From an uncultured Clostridia bacterium (GTDB lineage: Bacteria > Bacillota > Clostridia > Christensenellales > Aristaeellaceae), in the NCBI GenBank assembly GCA_946527725.1, contig CAMMYM010000008.1:1-33331 (forward strand): 33,331 bases of DNA. The letters are read 5' to 3'. Positions within the stretch are counted from its first letter, which is position 1. Every line of letters starts with the position of its first letter. Of this stretch, positions 8,326 through 15,489 are shown piece by piece. The notes under the pieces are model-generated. The model ran no database searches. It was not told where the DNA came from and saw only the letters and a program-made list of their open reading frames with translations. The translations under genes were made by a program, and so were the position numbers.

Positions 8326-9812
8326 ATGGAAAAACGCTTGGCTGCCCTGATTGTCCGCTGCCGAATAGGGATCCTTGCCGCCGCTGTGCTCGTCACGGCA
8401 TGGAGCGTGTTCCGGATCGGCAGGACCAGGATTAACTATGACCTGACCCGTTACCTGTCAGATGACACGATGACGAAAAAAGCGCTGGCGGTCATGCACG
8501 AAGAATTCGGTTCCACCGAACAGCTCCGCCTGGTCCTGAAAATCTGCTGATGCCTTCCCTTACGCTGCTGCTGGAAAAAGCGCTGCTGAAAACAAGGCAC
8601 CGTCCTGTCCGTTTCAGCGGGGACAGGCTCGGAACTGCCGTGTACCGCATGCGGAAACCGGCAGCGGTTCTGCTGGTTTCCGCAGTGCTCTGCGGTGCTT
8701 TCTTCTCACTTCAGAATGAATTCCGTTTCACAGAACCGGGCGCTTCTGTACGGACCGAAGCCGGACAGGTCTCGGAGCTTTTCGGCTCCTCGAATCCGCT
8801 GGTCCTGCTCCTGCCCGGGGATGAATCCGACGAAAGCTATGACACGCAGCGCGGGCTTGTCCGGGACCTTGCCTCCCTCAGGCGCGCGGACGGGTCCCCC
8901 GTGGTCCGGGATATTACGGCAATGGTGACGACCGGGGCAGCCGCCCTGAAAGAATACTCCGCGGCTGACGTCGCGGAGATGACCGGCATGAATCCGGCTG
9001 CTGTGTCCCTGTTCTTCCTTGTAAACGGTTTCGGGAATTCGGTCCGTGCAGACCGCCTGCTTGCCGCAGCGGATTCGGTCGCGGGGGGCAATCCGCAGGT
9101 TGCAGAGCTGCAAAAGCAGCTGGCAGCCGCCCGAAGCGGGTTTGTCGGGGATCATTACCACAGGATCGTCATGGAACCTGCCTTTTCTGCAACAGACCGG
9201 GATTTCAGCACCTGTATGGATACTGTGCTCGCAGCTGCGGAACGGTTTTATGGGGACAGCTACTACATAACCGGGTCCGCCATGTCCACTTACGATATCG
9301 GGCATGCTTTCCGGAGTGACCTGCTGAAGGTAAACCTGATTACGCTCTTTGCAATCCTGCTGATTGTGGTCCTGTCTTTCCGTTCCCTGGTTCTGCCGCT
9401 GATCCTGGTATTCGTCATTGAGGGAGCCATCTGGATCACCATGGGCATCAGCCGAATCGCCGGGGAACCGGTTTTCTTCATTTCCTACCTGATCTGCCTC
9501 TCCATCCAGATGGGCGCCACCATCGATTACGGCATCCTGGTTTCTGACCAGTACAGGAGCTTCCGGCGGAAAGGCCTTTCCGCCGCGGAAGCTGTCCCGG
9601 CCGCAATGCGCACCGCGCTTCCTACTGTGCTGACTTCAGGGATCATCCTGGTTACCGCCGGCTATGTGATCGGAAAGCTGTGCAGCATCTATTATATTTC
9701 GAGCATCGGCCTGCTGATCTCAAGAGGCGCCCTGATGTCGGTCCTGCTGGTACTGACCTTGCTGCCCGCCCTGCTCGCTTTGTCCGACAGGTGGATCATA
9801 CGCCGCGGATAA
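8326..9812 (+). pseudogene. MMPL/RND-family transporter with a large internal deletion
   Basis: Two adjoining frames make one broken transporter. Frame A (8326-8550, ATG after GGAGGAG) gives the family's N-terminus: the first membrane helix (about residues 14-30), the NYDLTRYLSDD turn and the start of the first extracellular domain, up to about residue 72. Frame B (8550-9812, 420 residues) begins at the linker that follows helix 6 and contains the whole second half: helix 7, the second extracellular domain and helices 8-12, with MGATIDYGILVSDQYR in the core. The rest of the first extracellular domain and helices 2-6, some 250-300 residues, are absent. The frames meet at TGATG (8548-8552), so B could still be translated by re-initiation. 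The last 17 bases overlap the convergent gene at 9796. It could be a true deletion or an assembly join. Confidence 0.82.
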
Positions 9813-10842
9813 CTTCTTCAATCGACCTGTCGAGTTCCAGCAGGTCGTTTTCCGACGTGGACCAACCCGTCACAAACCGGACGACCGTATGGGTTTCATC
9901 CTTCTTCTCCCAAAACTCAAAAGCAACCTTCCTGCCGAGCTTCTCAACCATTCCGTCTTCCATGACGACAAACTGCTGGTTCGTCGGCGACTGGATAAAG
10001 AACGGAATACCGTATTTGCGGAAAATCCCTTTCATTTTTTCCGCCATATCGATTGCATGCTGTCCGATGCGGAAAAACAGCCCGTCGGTGAACAGCGCAT
10101 CAAACTGCACGCCCAGGAGGCGTCCTTTCGCCAGCAGTGCCCCGCGCTTTTTCACGGATGTCAGGAAATGCCGGGGCATGTTTTCCTTTGTAAACACAAC
10201 CGCTTCCCCGCACAGCGCGCCGGCTTTTGTCCCGCCGATATAGAACACGTCGCACAATTCCGCAATATCCCGGAGGGTCAGGTCTGTCTCCCCGCTCATC
10301 AGTCCGTAAGCCAGCCTCGCGCCATCCAGGAAAAGGGTCATGCGGTATTGCCGGCAGATTTCAGCAATCTGCCCGAGTTCCCTTTTGGAATACAGCGTGC
10401 CGTATTCCGTCGGATGCGACAGGTACACCATTCCGGGGAAGGTCATATGCTCGTGATTGTCGTCGGCATAATAAGCGGCCAGGTATGCCGCCAGGTCCTC
10501 GGGGATAATCCTGCCTTCCTTCTGCGGCAGTTCCAGGACCTCATGCCCTGTATATTCAACAGCACCGGCTTCGTGCACACTGATATGCCCGGTCTTCGCG
10601 GCAATCACGCCCTCATAGTCCGCCAGCATGGACGAGATCACAACGGCATTTGTCTGCGTGCCGCCTGTCAGGAAAAAAACCTGTGCGCCGGGGACTCCGG
10701 CAGCGGAACGGATTTTTTCCGCAGCTGCAGCGCAGAATGGATCGGCGCCGTACCCCGGCACCGCTTCGGCGTTTGTGTCGATCAGGCGCTTCATGACTTC
10801 CGGGTGCGCGCCTGTATTGTAATCGCTTGTAAATGAAACCAT
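9796..10842 (-). CDS. ltaE: Low-specificity L-threonine aldolase-like PLP enzyme
   Basis: A 348-residue fold-type I PLP enzyme of the beta-eliminating lyase/threonine aldolase family. It shows FTSDYNTGAHPEV at the N-terminus, GGTQTNA for phosphate binding (60-66), the cofactor Asp in FLDGARLAYG (D173) and the Schiff-base Lys in YIGGTKAGALCGE (K206). The family cleaves threonine or allo-threonine to glycine and acetaldehyde. ATG 10842 follows GGAGG. It is the last gene of the metal-transport/azlCD operon, 24 bases after azlD, which suggests a role in amino acid balance. Its 3' end overlaps the broken transporter on the other strand by 17 bases. Other beta-eliminating activities are possible. 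Confidence 0.88.
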   Translation of the reverse strand: MVSFTSDYNTGAHPEVMKRLIDTNAEAVPGYGADPFCAAAAEKIRSAAGVPGAQVFFLTGGTQTNAVVISSMLADYEGVIAAKTGHISVHEAGAVEYTGHEVLELPQKEGRIIPEDLAAYLAAYYADDNHEHMTFPGMVYLSHPTEYGTLYSKRELGQIAEICRQYRMTLFLDGARLAYGLMSGETDLTLRDIAELCDVFYIGGTKAGALCGEAVVFTKENMPRHFLTSVKKRGALLAKGRLLGVQFDALFTDGLFFRIGQHAIDMAEKMKGIFRKYGIPFFIQSPTNQQFVVMEDGMVEKLGRKVAFEFWEKKDETHTVVRFVTGWSTSENDLLELDRSIEEVIRGV

Positions 10843-10866
10843 ATCTTCCTCCGCCTTTATCTCCGG

Positions 10867-11172
10867 TCAGAGCAGGCCGGTAAGGTATTCCACCACACAG
10901 GATATGATCGCCACCGGGAAGAGCCCGGCCCCCGACCATGCAGCCGCAGTGCCCGCGAAAAGCGCCGCGATCCCCGCGGCAGGATGCACCGCGGCGTCAA
11001 CCATAGCCGGAAAAGTCATGACCGCCAGCGTCACATAGGGTACATAAAACAAAAAGGATCGTATAAACCGGTTCCTGATCTTTCGGCGAATCAGCGTCAG
11101 CGGCAGCGCACGCACTGCGAGGCTGACCGCGGCGGCGACCAGGATTGCGATCCAGATGCCTCCCTGGCTCAT
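10867..11172 (-). CDS. azlD: AzlD-like small subunit of branched-chain amino acid exporter
   Basis: A 101-residue membrane protein with four hydrophobic segments. It has the AzlD pattern: an ALPLTLIRRKI segment after helix 1 (about 25-35) and RSFLFYVPYVTLAVMTFPA in helix 2. It forms an efflux system with AzlC. Its ATG overlaps the azlC stop as ATGA (11172-11169), so the two are translationally coupled. Confidence 0.9.
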   Translation of the reverse strand: MSQGGIWIAILVAAAVSLAVRALPLTLIRRKIRNRFIRSFLFYVPYVTLAVMTFPAMVDAAVHPAAGIAALFAGTAAAWSGAGLFPVAIISCVVEYLTGLL

Positions 11173-11912
11173 GCTTTCATGCCCCCTTCCGTTCCGTCCT
11201 CATCCCCGTCACTGACCGGGAAAAGGCAGGCAGCCGTTGCGGAAAGGGTTACAGTCAGTATAACCGTCCGCATACCCTCTGACAGGCCTGGCAGCAGCCG
11301 TGAGGCCGCGAAGCTGAATGCGAAGGCCGCCAATACAAGCCCCGCAACAGTCCTGTTTTTCCTCGCCGGCGGAATGATGATCGCCAGGAACATGCCGTAG
11401 ATCGCCACGCTCAGCGCCGTAACAACCTCCGCCGGCAGGACGTTTCCCGCCAGGATGCCGCAGAGCGTGCCCGTTGCCCACATGGCATCTGCCAGCACAA
11501 AGGCTGCGCCCAGGTAAAGGCTGGAAAGGGTTCCCGGCCAGGCAATGCCCAGCCCGAAAATTTCGTCCGTGATGAAAAAGCCCGTCGTCAGCCGGCGGAG
11601 AAAGCCTGCCTGCCGGGGCATTTTCTGGCTCAGTGAGGCGCTCATCAGCAGGTACCGCATGTTTGTTACAAAAATGACCGCCGCAATTTCCCAGTATGCG
11701 GCGTTCGCTGCGATCAGGGAATACAGGGCGTATTCCCCGGCAGACGCATGGTTCAGGATGCTCGCAATCCATCCCTGCAGCGGGCTGACTCCGGCACCCC
11801 TTGCAGTGATGCCAAGGGAGAACGCCACTGCAAAATATCCGAGGCCGATGGGAAAGCCGTCCCGCAGGCCGCGCAGAACCAGCCTGCGTGTTTCATTCCT
11901 GTCCCTTCTCAT
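11169..11912 (-). CDS. azlC: AzlC-like branched-chain amino acid exporter, large subunit
   Basis: A 247-residue membrane protein of the AzlC family. The GLRDGFPIGLGYFAVAFSLG segment opens helix 1, and further membrane helices follow with a typical MRYLLMSASLSQ segment after helix 2. AzlCD pairs export branched-chain amino acids and analogues such as azaleucine. The start is ATG 11912, because it overlaps the stop codon of the upstream metal permease as ATGA; the longer open frame to 12191 lies over that permease gene and is not protein-like. Fusing amino acid efflux genes this tightly to a metal ABC transporter is unusual. Confidence 0.92.
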   Translation of the reverse strand: MRRDRNETRRLVLRGLRDGFPIGLGYFAVAFSLGITARGAGVSPLQGWIASILNHASAGEYALYSLIAANAAYWEIAAVIFVTNMRYLLMSASLSQKMPRQAGFLRRLTTGFFITDEIFGLGIAWPGTLSSLYLGAAFVLADAMWATGTLCGILAGNVLPAEVVTALSVAIYGMFLAIIIPPARKNRTVAGLVLAAFAFSFAASRLLPGLSEGMRTVILTVTLSATAACLFPVSDGDEDGTEGGMKA

Positions 11913-12748
11913 TTCCGGATCCCCCGAACTGCCAGGCTGGCGGCGTAAAAGAGTGCGGCAGCCAGCACGATCGTCGCGCCGGCACTCGTATCCAGGTAAT
12001 AGGAAAGAATAAGTCCGGCGATCCCGCTCACCATGGCGATACCCACGGACCACGCTGCATGCTGGCGGGAATTCTTCGCGAGGTTTCTCCCCGCGGCAGC
12101 CGGCAGGATCAGAAGTGCGTTGATCAGCATCACGCCTACCCATCGGATGGACAGCATGACCGCCAGCGCAACCAGCACCACGAACCCGCACTCAATGGCC
12201 CGGGTAGCGATGCCCCTGGACCTGGCCAGCATCGGATCCACGCTGGTCATCAGGAGTGCATTATACAGGACGATCCACAGCGACAGCGTCACGGCAAGCG
12301 CCAGCAGCAGATACAGCAGATCCTGCGGCGATACGGCAAGGATATCGCCGATCAGGAGCGAAGAATACTTTGCAAACTGTCCGCCCCGGGCCAGGATCAG
12401 CAACCCGGCAGCCACGGATGTTGAGGAGAAGACGGAAATGATCGTATCGGCCGAAGCGGAACCGGACTGTTTGATCAGGCAGATCATGACTGCCCAGACC
12501 ACACCGAAAACAAGCATCGCCAGCAGGTCGTTCCGCAACCCCAGGACAATACCCAGGCCGATCCCCGTCAGCGCTGAATGTCCAAGAGCGTCTGAAAAGA
12601 AAGCCATCTGGTGGTTCACCGCCATCGTGCCGAGCAGCCCCAGCATCGGGGTCAGCAGCAGCACCGCCAGCAGCGCGTTCTTCATAAAGTCAAACCGGAA
12701 AGCGTCCTGCGGAAGGATGGCTTCCATGATGCTGTAGATTCCCTCCAT
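11909..12748 (-). CDS. znuB: Metal (zinc/manganese-type) ABC transporter permease
   Basis: A 279-residue permease of the ABC-3 (ZnuB/AdcB/MntB) family with about eight hydrophobic segments. It begins in the family manner with an MEAILPQDAFRFDFMKNAL stretch and contains MAVNHQMAFFSDALGHSALTGIGLG, with the conserved SDALGHSALTG. It should import Zn2+ or Mn2+ with the ATPase encoded upstream. The two genes overlap as TGATG (12750-12746). No substrate-binding lipoprotein gene is in the operon or the window, so the binding protein must be elsewhere or absent. The metal cannot be read from the sequence; the symbol is used in the family sense. Confidence 0.9.
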   Translation of the reverse strand: MEGIYSIMEAILPQDAFRFDFMKNALLAVLLLTPMLGLLGTMAVNHQMAFFSDALGHSALTGIGLGIVLGLRNDLLAMLVFGVVWAVMICLIKQSGSASADTIISVFSSTSVAAGLLILARGGQFAKYSSLLIGDILAVSPQDLLYLLLALAVTLSLWIVLYNALLMTSVDPMLARSRGIATRAIECGFVVLVALAVMLSIRWVGVMLINALLILPAAAGRNLAKNSRQHAAWSVGIAMVSGIAGLILSYYLDTSAGATIVLAAALFYAASLAVRGIRK

Positions 12749-13491
12749 CAGTCATCCTCCTCTTCGTCGCCGGTTCCGAAAACTGCACTGAATTCAGGGG
12801 ATGAAAACACTTCCCCCGGTGTTCCCTGCGTCAGCACGGATTTCTCCAGCAGCACAACGTGGTCCGCATACTCACGCACGAACCGGAGGTCGTGGCTTAC
12901 CAGCAGGATGGCCATATGGCGGGTGGTGCGGAGATCCGTCAGGGTTTCCAGGAACATCCGCAGGCCGTTACGGTCAATGCCGCTCACCGGTTCGTCAAGC
13001 ACGAGCAGGTCCGGCGCCGGCTCAAGCGCAAGCGCAAGCAGCACCCGCTGCAGCTCACCCCCGGAGCAGCGTCCGAGCAGCCGGTTTTCCAGTCCTGCGG
13101 CATCCACGTCCCGCAGCATCCGTGAAACCTTTTCCTTCGTTTGCTTTGATACGCCCGCCCAAACCGGCCGGCGGGAAACGGCAGCTGCAAGGTAATCCTG
13201 CACCGTCAGGGGCATTTCCCTGTCAAACTGCAGGACCTGCGGAACATAGCCTGTTCGCAGGTGCGGGATATCCAGCCCCCTGCTGTCCACATGGCGAATG
13301 ATGCCGGTATGCGGAATCTGCCCCAGCAATGCGCGGATCAGTGTCGTCTTTCCTGCGCCGTTCTGGCCAATCAGCACCGTCAGCTGTCCGCAATGGATAT
13401 GCATGGACACATCCTGCAGCAGCACCTGACCGCCGCGGCGGACCGTAATCCGGTCCAGGTCGATATGGCACAGGTCACAATGGTGAAGCAT
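12748..13491 (-). CDS. znuC: Metal ABC transporter ATP-binding protein
   Basis: A 247-residue ABC ATPase with Walker A GQNGAGKTT (about residue 37), a Q-loop in GYVPQ, signature CSGGELQRV, Walker B LLVLDEPVSGID and the switch His in LLVSHDLRFV. These match the ZnuC/AdcC group. The N-terminus MLHHCDLCHIDLD has a Cys/His cluster not needed for the fold, which could touch metal. ATG 13491 follows AAGGAGG by 9 bases. It is the first gene of the five-gene leftward operon and lies divergent to rpiB, with overlapping promoters. Confidence 0.9.
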   Translation of the reverse strand: MLHHCDLCHIDLDRITVRRGGQVLLQDVSMHIHCGQLTVLIGQNGAGKTTLIRALLGQIPHTGIIRHVDSRGLDIPHLRTGYVPQVLQFDREMPLTVQDYLAAAVSRRPVWAGVSKQTKEKVSRMLRDVDAAGLENRLLGRCSGGELQRVLLALALEPAPDLLVLDEPVSGIDRNGLRMFLETLTDLRTTRHMAILLVSHDLRFVREYADHVVLLEKSVLTQGTPGEVFSSPEFSAVFGTGDEEEDD

Positions 13492-13505
13492 CCCAGCCGG
13501 CCTCC

Positions 13506-13534
13506 TTGTAATTCGCTGAACAATGGCGTATTAT
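13506..13534 (+). promoter_or_regulatory. rpiB promoter
   Basis: Plus strand: TTGTAA (13506-13511), 17-base spacer, TATTAT (13529-13534). Transcription would start near 13541, leaving a leader of about 30 bases with AAAGGAGG before the rpiB ATG. Its -10 box shares bases with the -10 of the opposing metal-transport promoter. Confidence 0.65.
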
Positions 13535-13558
13535 AGCATAGGTACTATGAAGATGCAA
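13530..13558 (-). promoter_or_regulatory. Metal ABC/azlCD operon promoter with possible operator
   Basis: Minus strand: TTGCAT (13558-13553), 17-base spacer, extended TGC-TATAAT (13535-13530). This is close to consensus. A short inverted repeat CATAG-GTA-CTATG (13537-13549) lies in the spacer and could be an operator, although such a short palindrome can occur by chance. No canonical Zur or MntR box was recognised. Confidence 0.65.
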
Positions 13559-13571
13559 AGGAGGATACACA

Positions 13572-14030
13572 ATGATCGCGCTTGCCTGTGACCATACCGG
13601 CGTCGCCATGAAGGCGGAAATTGCAAAAATGCTGGATGAGATGGGGCTTGAATGGAAGGATTTCGGAAACTATGACGCAGCCAACCGAGACGACGATTAT
13701 CCTGTATACGGATACAAAGCAGCAAAGGCTGTTGCCGGCGGCGAATGCGACCGCGGTATCCTGATCTGCGGAACAGGCATCGGCATCGGCATTGCCGCCG
13801 GCAAGGTGAAGGGTATCCGTGTCTGCACCTGCAGCGATGTCTACAGCGCCGAACTGAGCAAACGCCACAATAACAGCAATATCCTGACCATGGGCGCCCG
13901 TGTCGTCGGCGTCGAAGTGGCAAAGATGATTGCACGCCACTGGCTGACCGCGGAGTTCGAAGGCGGCCGCCATCAGCGCCGCGTCGATATGATTGCCGCG
14001 ATTGAGGACGGCACCTTTTCAGCAGACTGA
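13572..14030 (+). CDS. rpiB: Ribose-5-phosphate isomerase B
   Basis: A 152-residue RpiB/LacA/LacB-family sugar-phosphate isomerase. It has ACDHTG at the start (H9), the catalytic Cys in CGTGIGI (C66), the KRHNNSNILTMGAR segment with the ring-opening His (H99), and EGGRHQRRVD near the end. The length is normal for RpiB. It interconverts ribose-5-phosphate and ribulose-5-phosphate in the cytoplasm. AAAGGAGG precedes the ATG. Downstream it converges with the PRPP synthetase gene, whose substrate is ribose-5-phosphate. Allose-6-phosphate isomerase activity is a known alternative in the family. Confidence 0.95.
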   Translation: MIALACDHTGVAMKAEIAKMLDEMGLEWKDFGNYDAANRDDDYPVYGYKAAKAVAGGECDRGILICGTGIGIGIAAGKVKGIRVCTCSDVYSAELSKRHNNSNILTMGARVVGVEVAKMIARHWLTAEFEGGRHQRRVDMIAAIEDGTFSAD

Positions 14031-14066
14031 TTCGACGTTTTCCCGGCGTTATGGCCGGTAATGAAT

Positions 14067-14101
14067 GCGCCGGAGCCATTTGGCCCCGGCGCGTTCGTTT
14101 T
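14067..14101 (+). terminator. Terminator between rpiB and prs
   Basis: GCGCCGGaGCC (14067-14077), loop ATTT, GGCcCCGGCGC (14082-14092): an 11-position stem with one mismatch, followed by GTTCGTTTT. It terminates rpiB; the U-tract on the prs side is poor. Confidence 0.75.
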
Positions 14102-15317
14102 ATACCAGCCGCATTCCGGCTTCCTTTTGTTCGTTGTTGTACCGCTTGATCAGCGCGTGAATCCTGTCATACGGATTCAGCAGCATGCTCAGGCTGCGGT
14201 CATGGTTCAGCGTCGCAATGATATAGGAGATGTACTTGCTCATGTCCGCTTCCACAAACCATTCCGTCTTTGCGAGTTCAGGGTTCCGGTAAGTCAGGTT
14301 GGTGGAAATCACCCGGTCGATCAGGCCGTCCCGGTAAGCTTTTTCATAGCTCTCCAGGCCGTTCGTAAACAGGGCAAACGTGCATCCTGCAAAAATCCTG
14401 TTGGCCTTGCGCTTTTTCAGTTCCTTCGCCAGGTCAATGATGCTCTCGCCGCTGGAGATCATATCGTCCGCAACGAAAACATCCTTCCCCTCCACGCTGT
14501 CTCCCAGGTATTCATGGGCGACGATCGGATTCCGGCCGTTTACCACGCGGGTATAATCCCGGCGCTTGTAGAACAGCCCCATATCCAGCCCGAGGACGGA
14601 AGCGTAGAAGATATTCCGGTCGATAGCGCCTTCGTCGGGAGAGACGATCATCATGTGTTCCTTGTCGATCCTCAGCGTCTTGTCGTTGCGAAGGAGTGCT
14701 TTGAAAATCTGGTAGCTCGGCATGACGCTTTCAAATCCTGCGTTGGGAATCGCGTTCTGCACGCGGGGGTCGTGCGCGTCGAAAGTGATGATATTGCTCA
14801 CGCCCATACCGATGAGTTCCTGGAGGGCCATGGCGCAGTCCAGGCTCTCGCGGGAAGCGCGCCGGTGCTGGCGGCCTTCGTAAAGCATCGGCATAATGAC
14901 CGATACGCGTTTCGCTTTGCCGCTCATGGCAGCGATGATACGTTTCAGGTTTGCAAAATGCTCGTCCGGGCTCATGGGAATCCTCTGCCCGAACATCTCG
15001 TATGTCACATTATATGCGCCCGGATCCGACAGGATATAAATATCGTATCCGCGGATGCTTTCCTTGATCATTCCCTTGCCTTCACCGTTGCCAAAGCGCG
15101 GGCAGGTAACGTTGATCAGGAAATCCTGGCGTTCCATACCGGGAGAAGTGCGCATATCACCGGGCTCGGATTCCTCCGCGTGGTCGCGCCACTTCTTCAG
15201 CCAGTTATTCACCTTCTCACCGATCTCCTCGGTTCCGGGCATCGCAATCAGCCCCAGAGGCCCGACCGGACAAGTCAAAAATGAATCCGTGTTCCAGCTG
15301 CTCACGAAATCAGTCAT
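14100..15317 (-). CDS. prs: Ribose-phosphate pyrophosphokinase, long divergent form
   Basis: A 405-residue PRPP synthetase, about 90 residues longer than the usual 310-320. The extra length is mostly N-terminal (residues 1-85). Recognisable sites are the ATP-contacting Arg-Gln in YEGRQHRR (149-150), the metal-site His in TFDAHDP (H182), the flexible loop KRRDYTR (251-257) and the PRPP loop VADDMISSGES (282-292), which replaces the common DDxxDTxGT form. It makes PRPP from ribose-5-phosphate and ATP for nucleotide, His and Trp synthesis. The gene converges with rpiB. A long variant of this kind is known in Clostridia, so it is probably the housekeeping enzyme; altered nucleotide use or regulation is possible. 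Confidence 0.9.
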   Translation of the reverse strand: MTDFVSSWNTDSFLTCPVGPLGLIAMPGTEEIGEKVNNWLKKWRDHAEESEPGDMRTSPGMERQDFLINVTCPRFGNGEGKGMIKESIRGYDIYILSDPGAYNVTYEMFGQRIPMSPDEHFANLKRIIAAMSGKAKRVSVIMPMLYEGRQHRRASRESLDCAMALQELIGMGVSNIITFDAHDPRVQNAIPNAGFESVMPSYQIFKALLRNDKTLRIDKEHMMIVSPDEGAIDRNIFYASVLGLDMGLFYKRRDYTRVVNGRNPIVAHEYLGDSVEGKDVFVADDMISSGESIIDLAKELKKRKANRIFAGCTFALFTNGLESYEKAYRDGLIDRVISTNLTYRNPELAKTEWFVEADMSKYISYIIATLNHDRSLSMLLNPYDRIHALIKRYNNEQKEAGMRLV

Positions 15318-15364
15318 GGTGTTCCTCCCATTTCGGTCACAAGGATCATAACACCTACGGAATC

Positions 15365-15393
15365 ATTATATCCTGTTTTCCACAGTCTGAAAA
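15365..15393 (-). promoter_or_regulatory. prs promoter
   Basis: Minus strand: TTTTCA (15393-15388; four of six consensus bases), 17-base spacer, perfect TATAAT (15370-15365). The start would be near 15358, about 40 bases before the ATG, with GGGAGGAA as ribosome site. Confidence 0.65.
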
Positions 15394-15444
15394 GCGAATA
15401 TCTGGTCGTTTCTTATCCTTTTTCGTCCATGCCGGAACGCAACA

Positions 15445-15470
15445 GCGCCGGGGAATTTCTTCCCCGGCGC
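15445..15470 (-). terminator. Hairpin after the HtrA-like protease gene
   Basis: A perfect 11-bp inverted repeat, GCGCCGGGGAA / TTCCCCGGCGC with a GAAA-type tetraloop, lies 20 bases past the protease stop. The following sequence has only scattered T, so termination may be partial. Confidence 0.65.
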
Positions 15471-15489
15471 CTGTCAGGCCGCTGCCGGT

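Noticed and set aside
7372-8550. 392-residue open frame on the plus strand
   Set aside because: It runs across parA on the other strand; only the last 74 residues (from 8326) are protein-like, being the MMPL N-terminus.
11913-12191. N-terminal extension of AzlC
   Set aside because: The extra 93 residues lie over the metal permease gene and are Arg/Gly-rich shadow sequence; the ATGA-coupled ATG at 11912 fits the family start.
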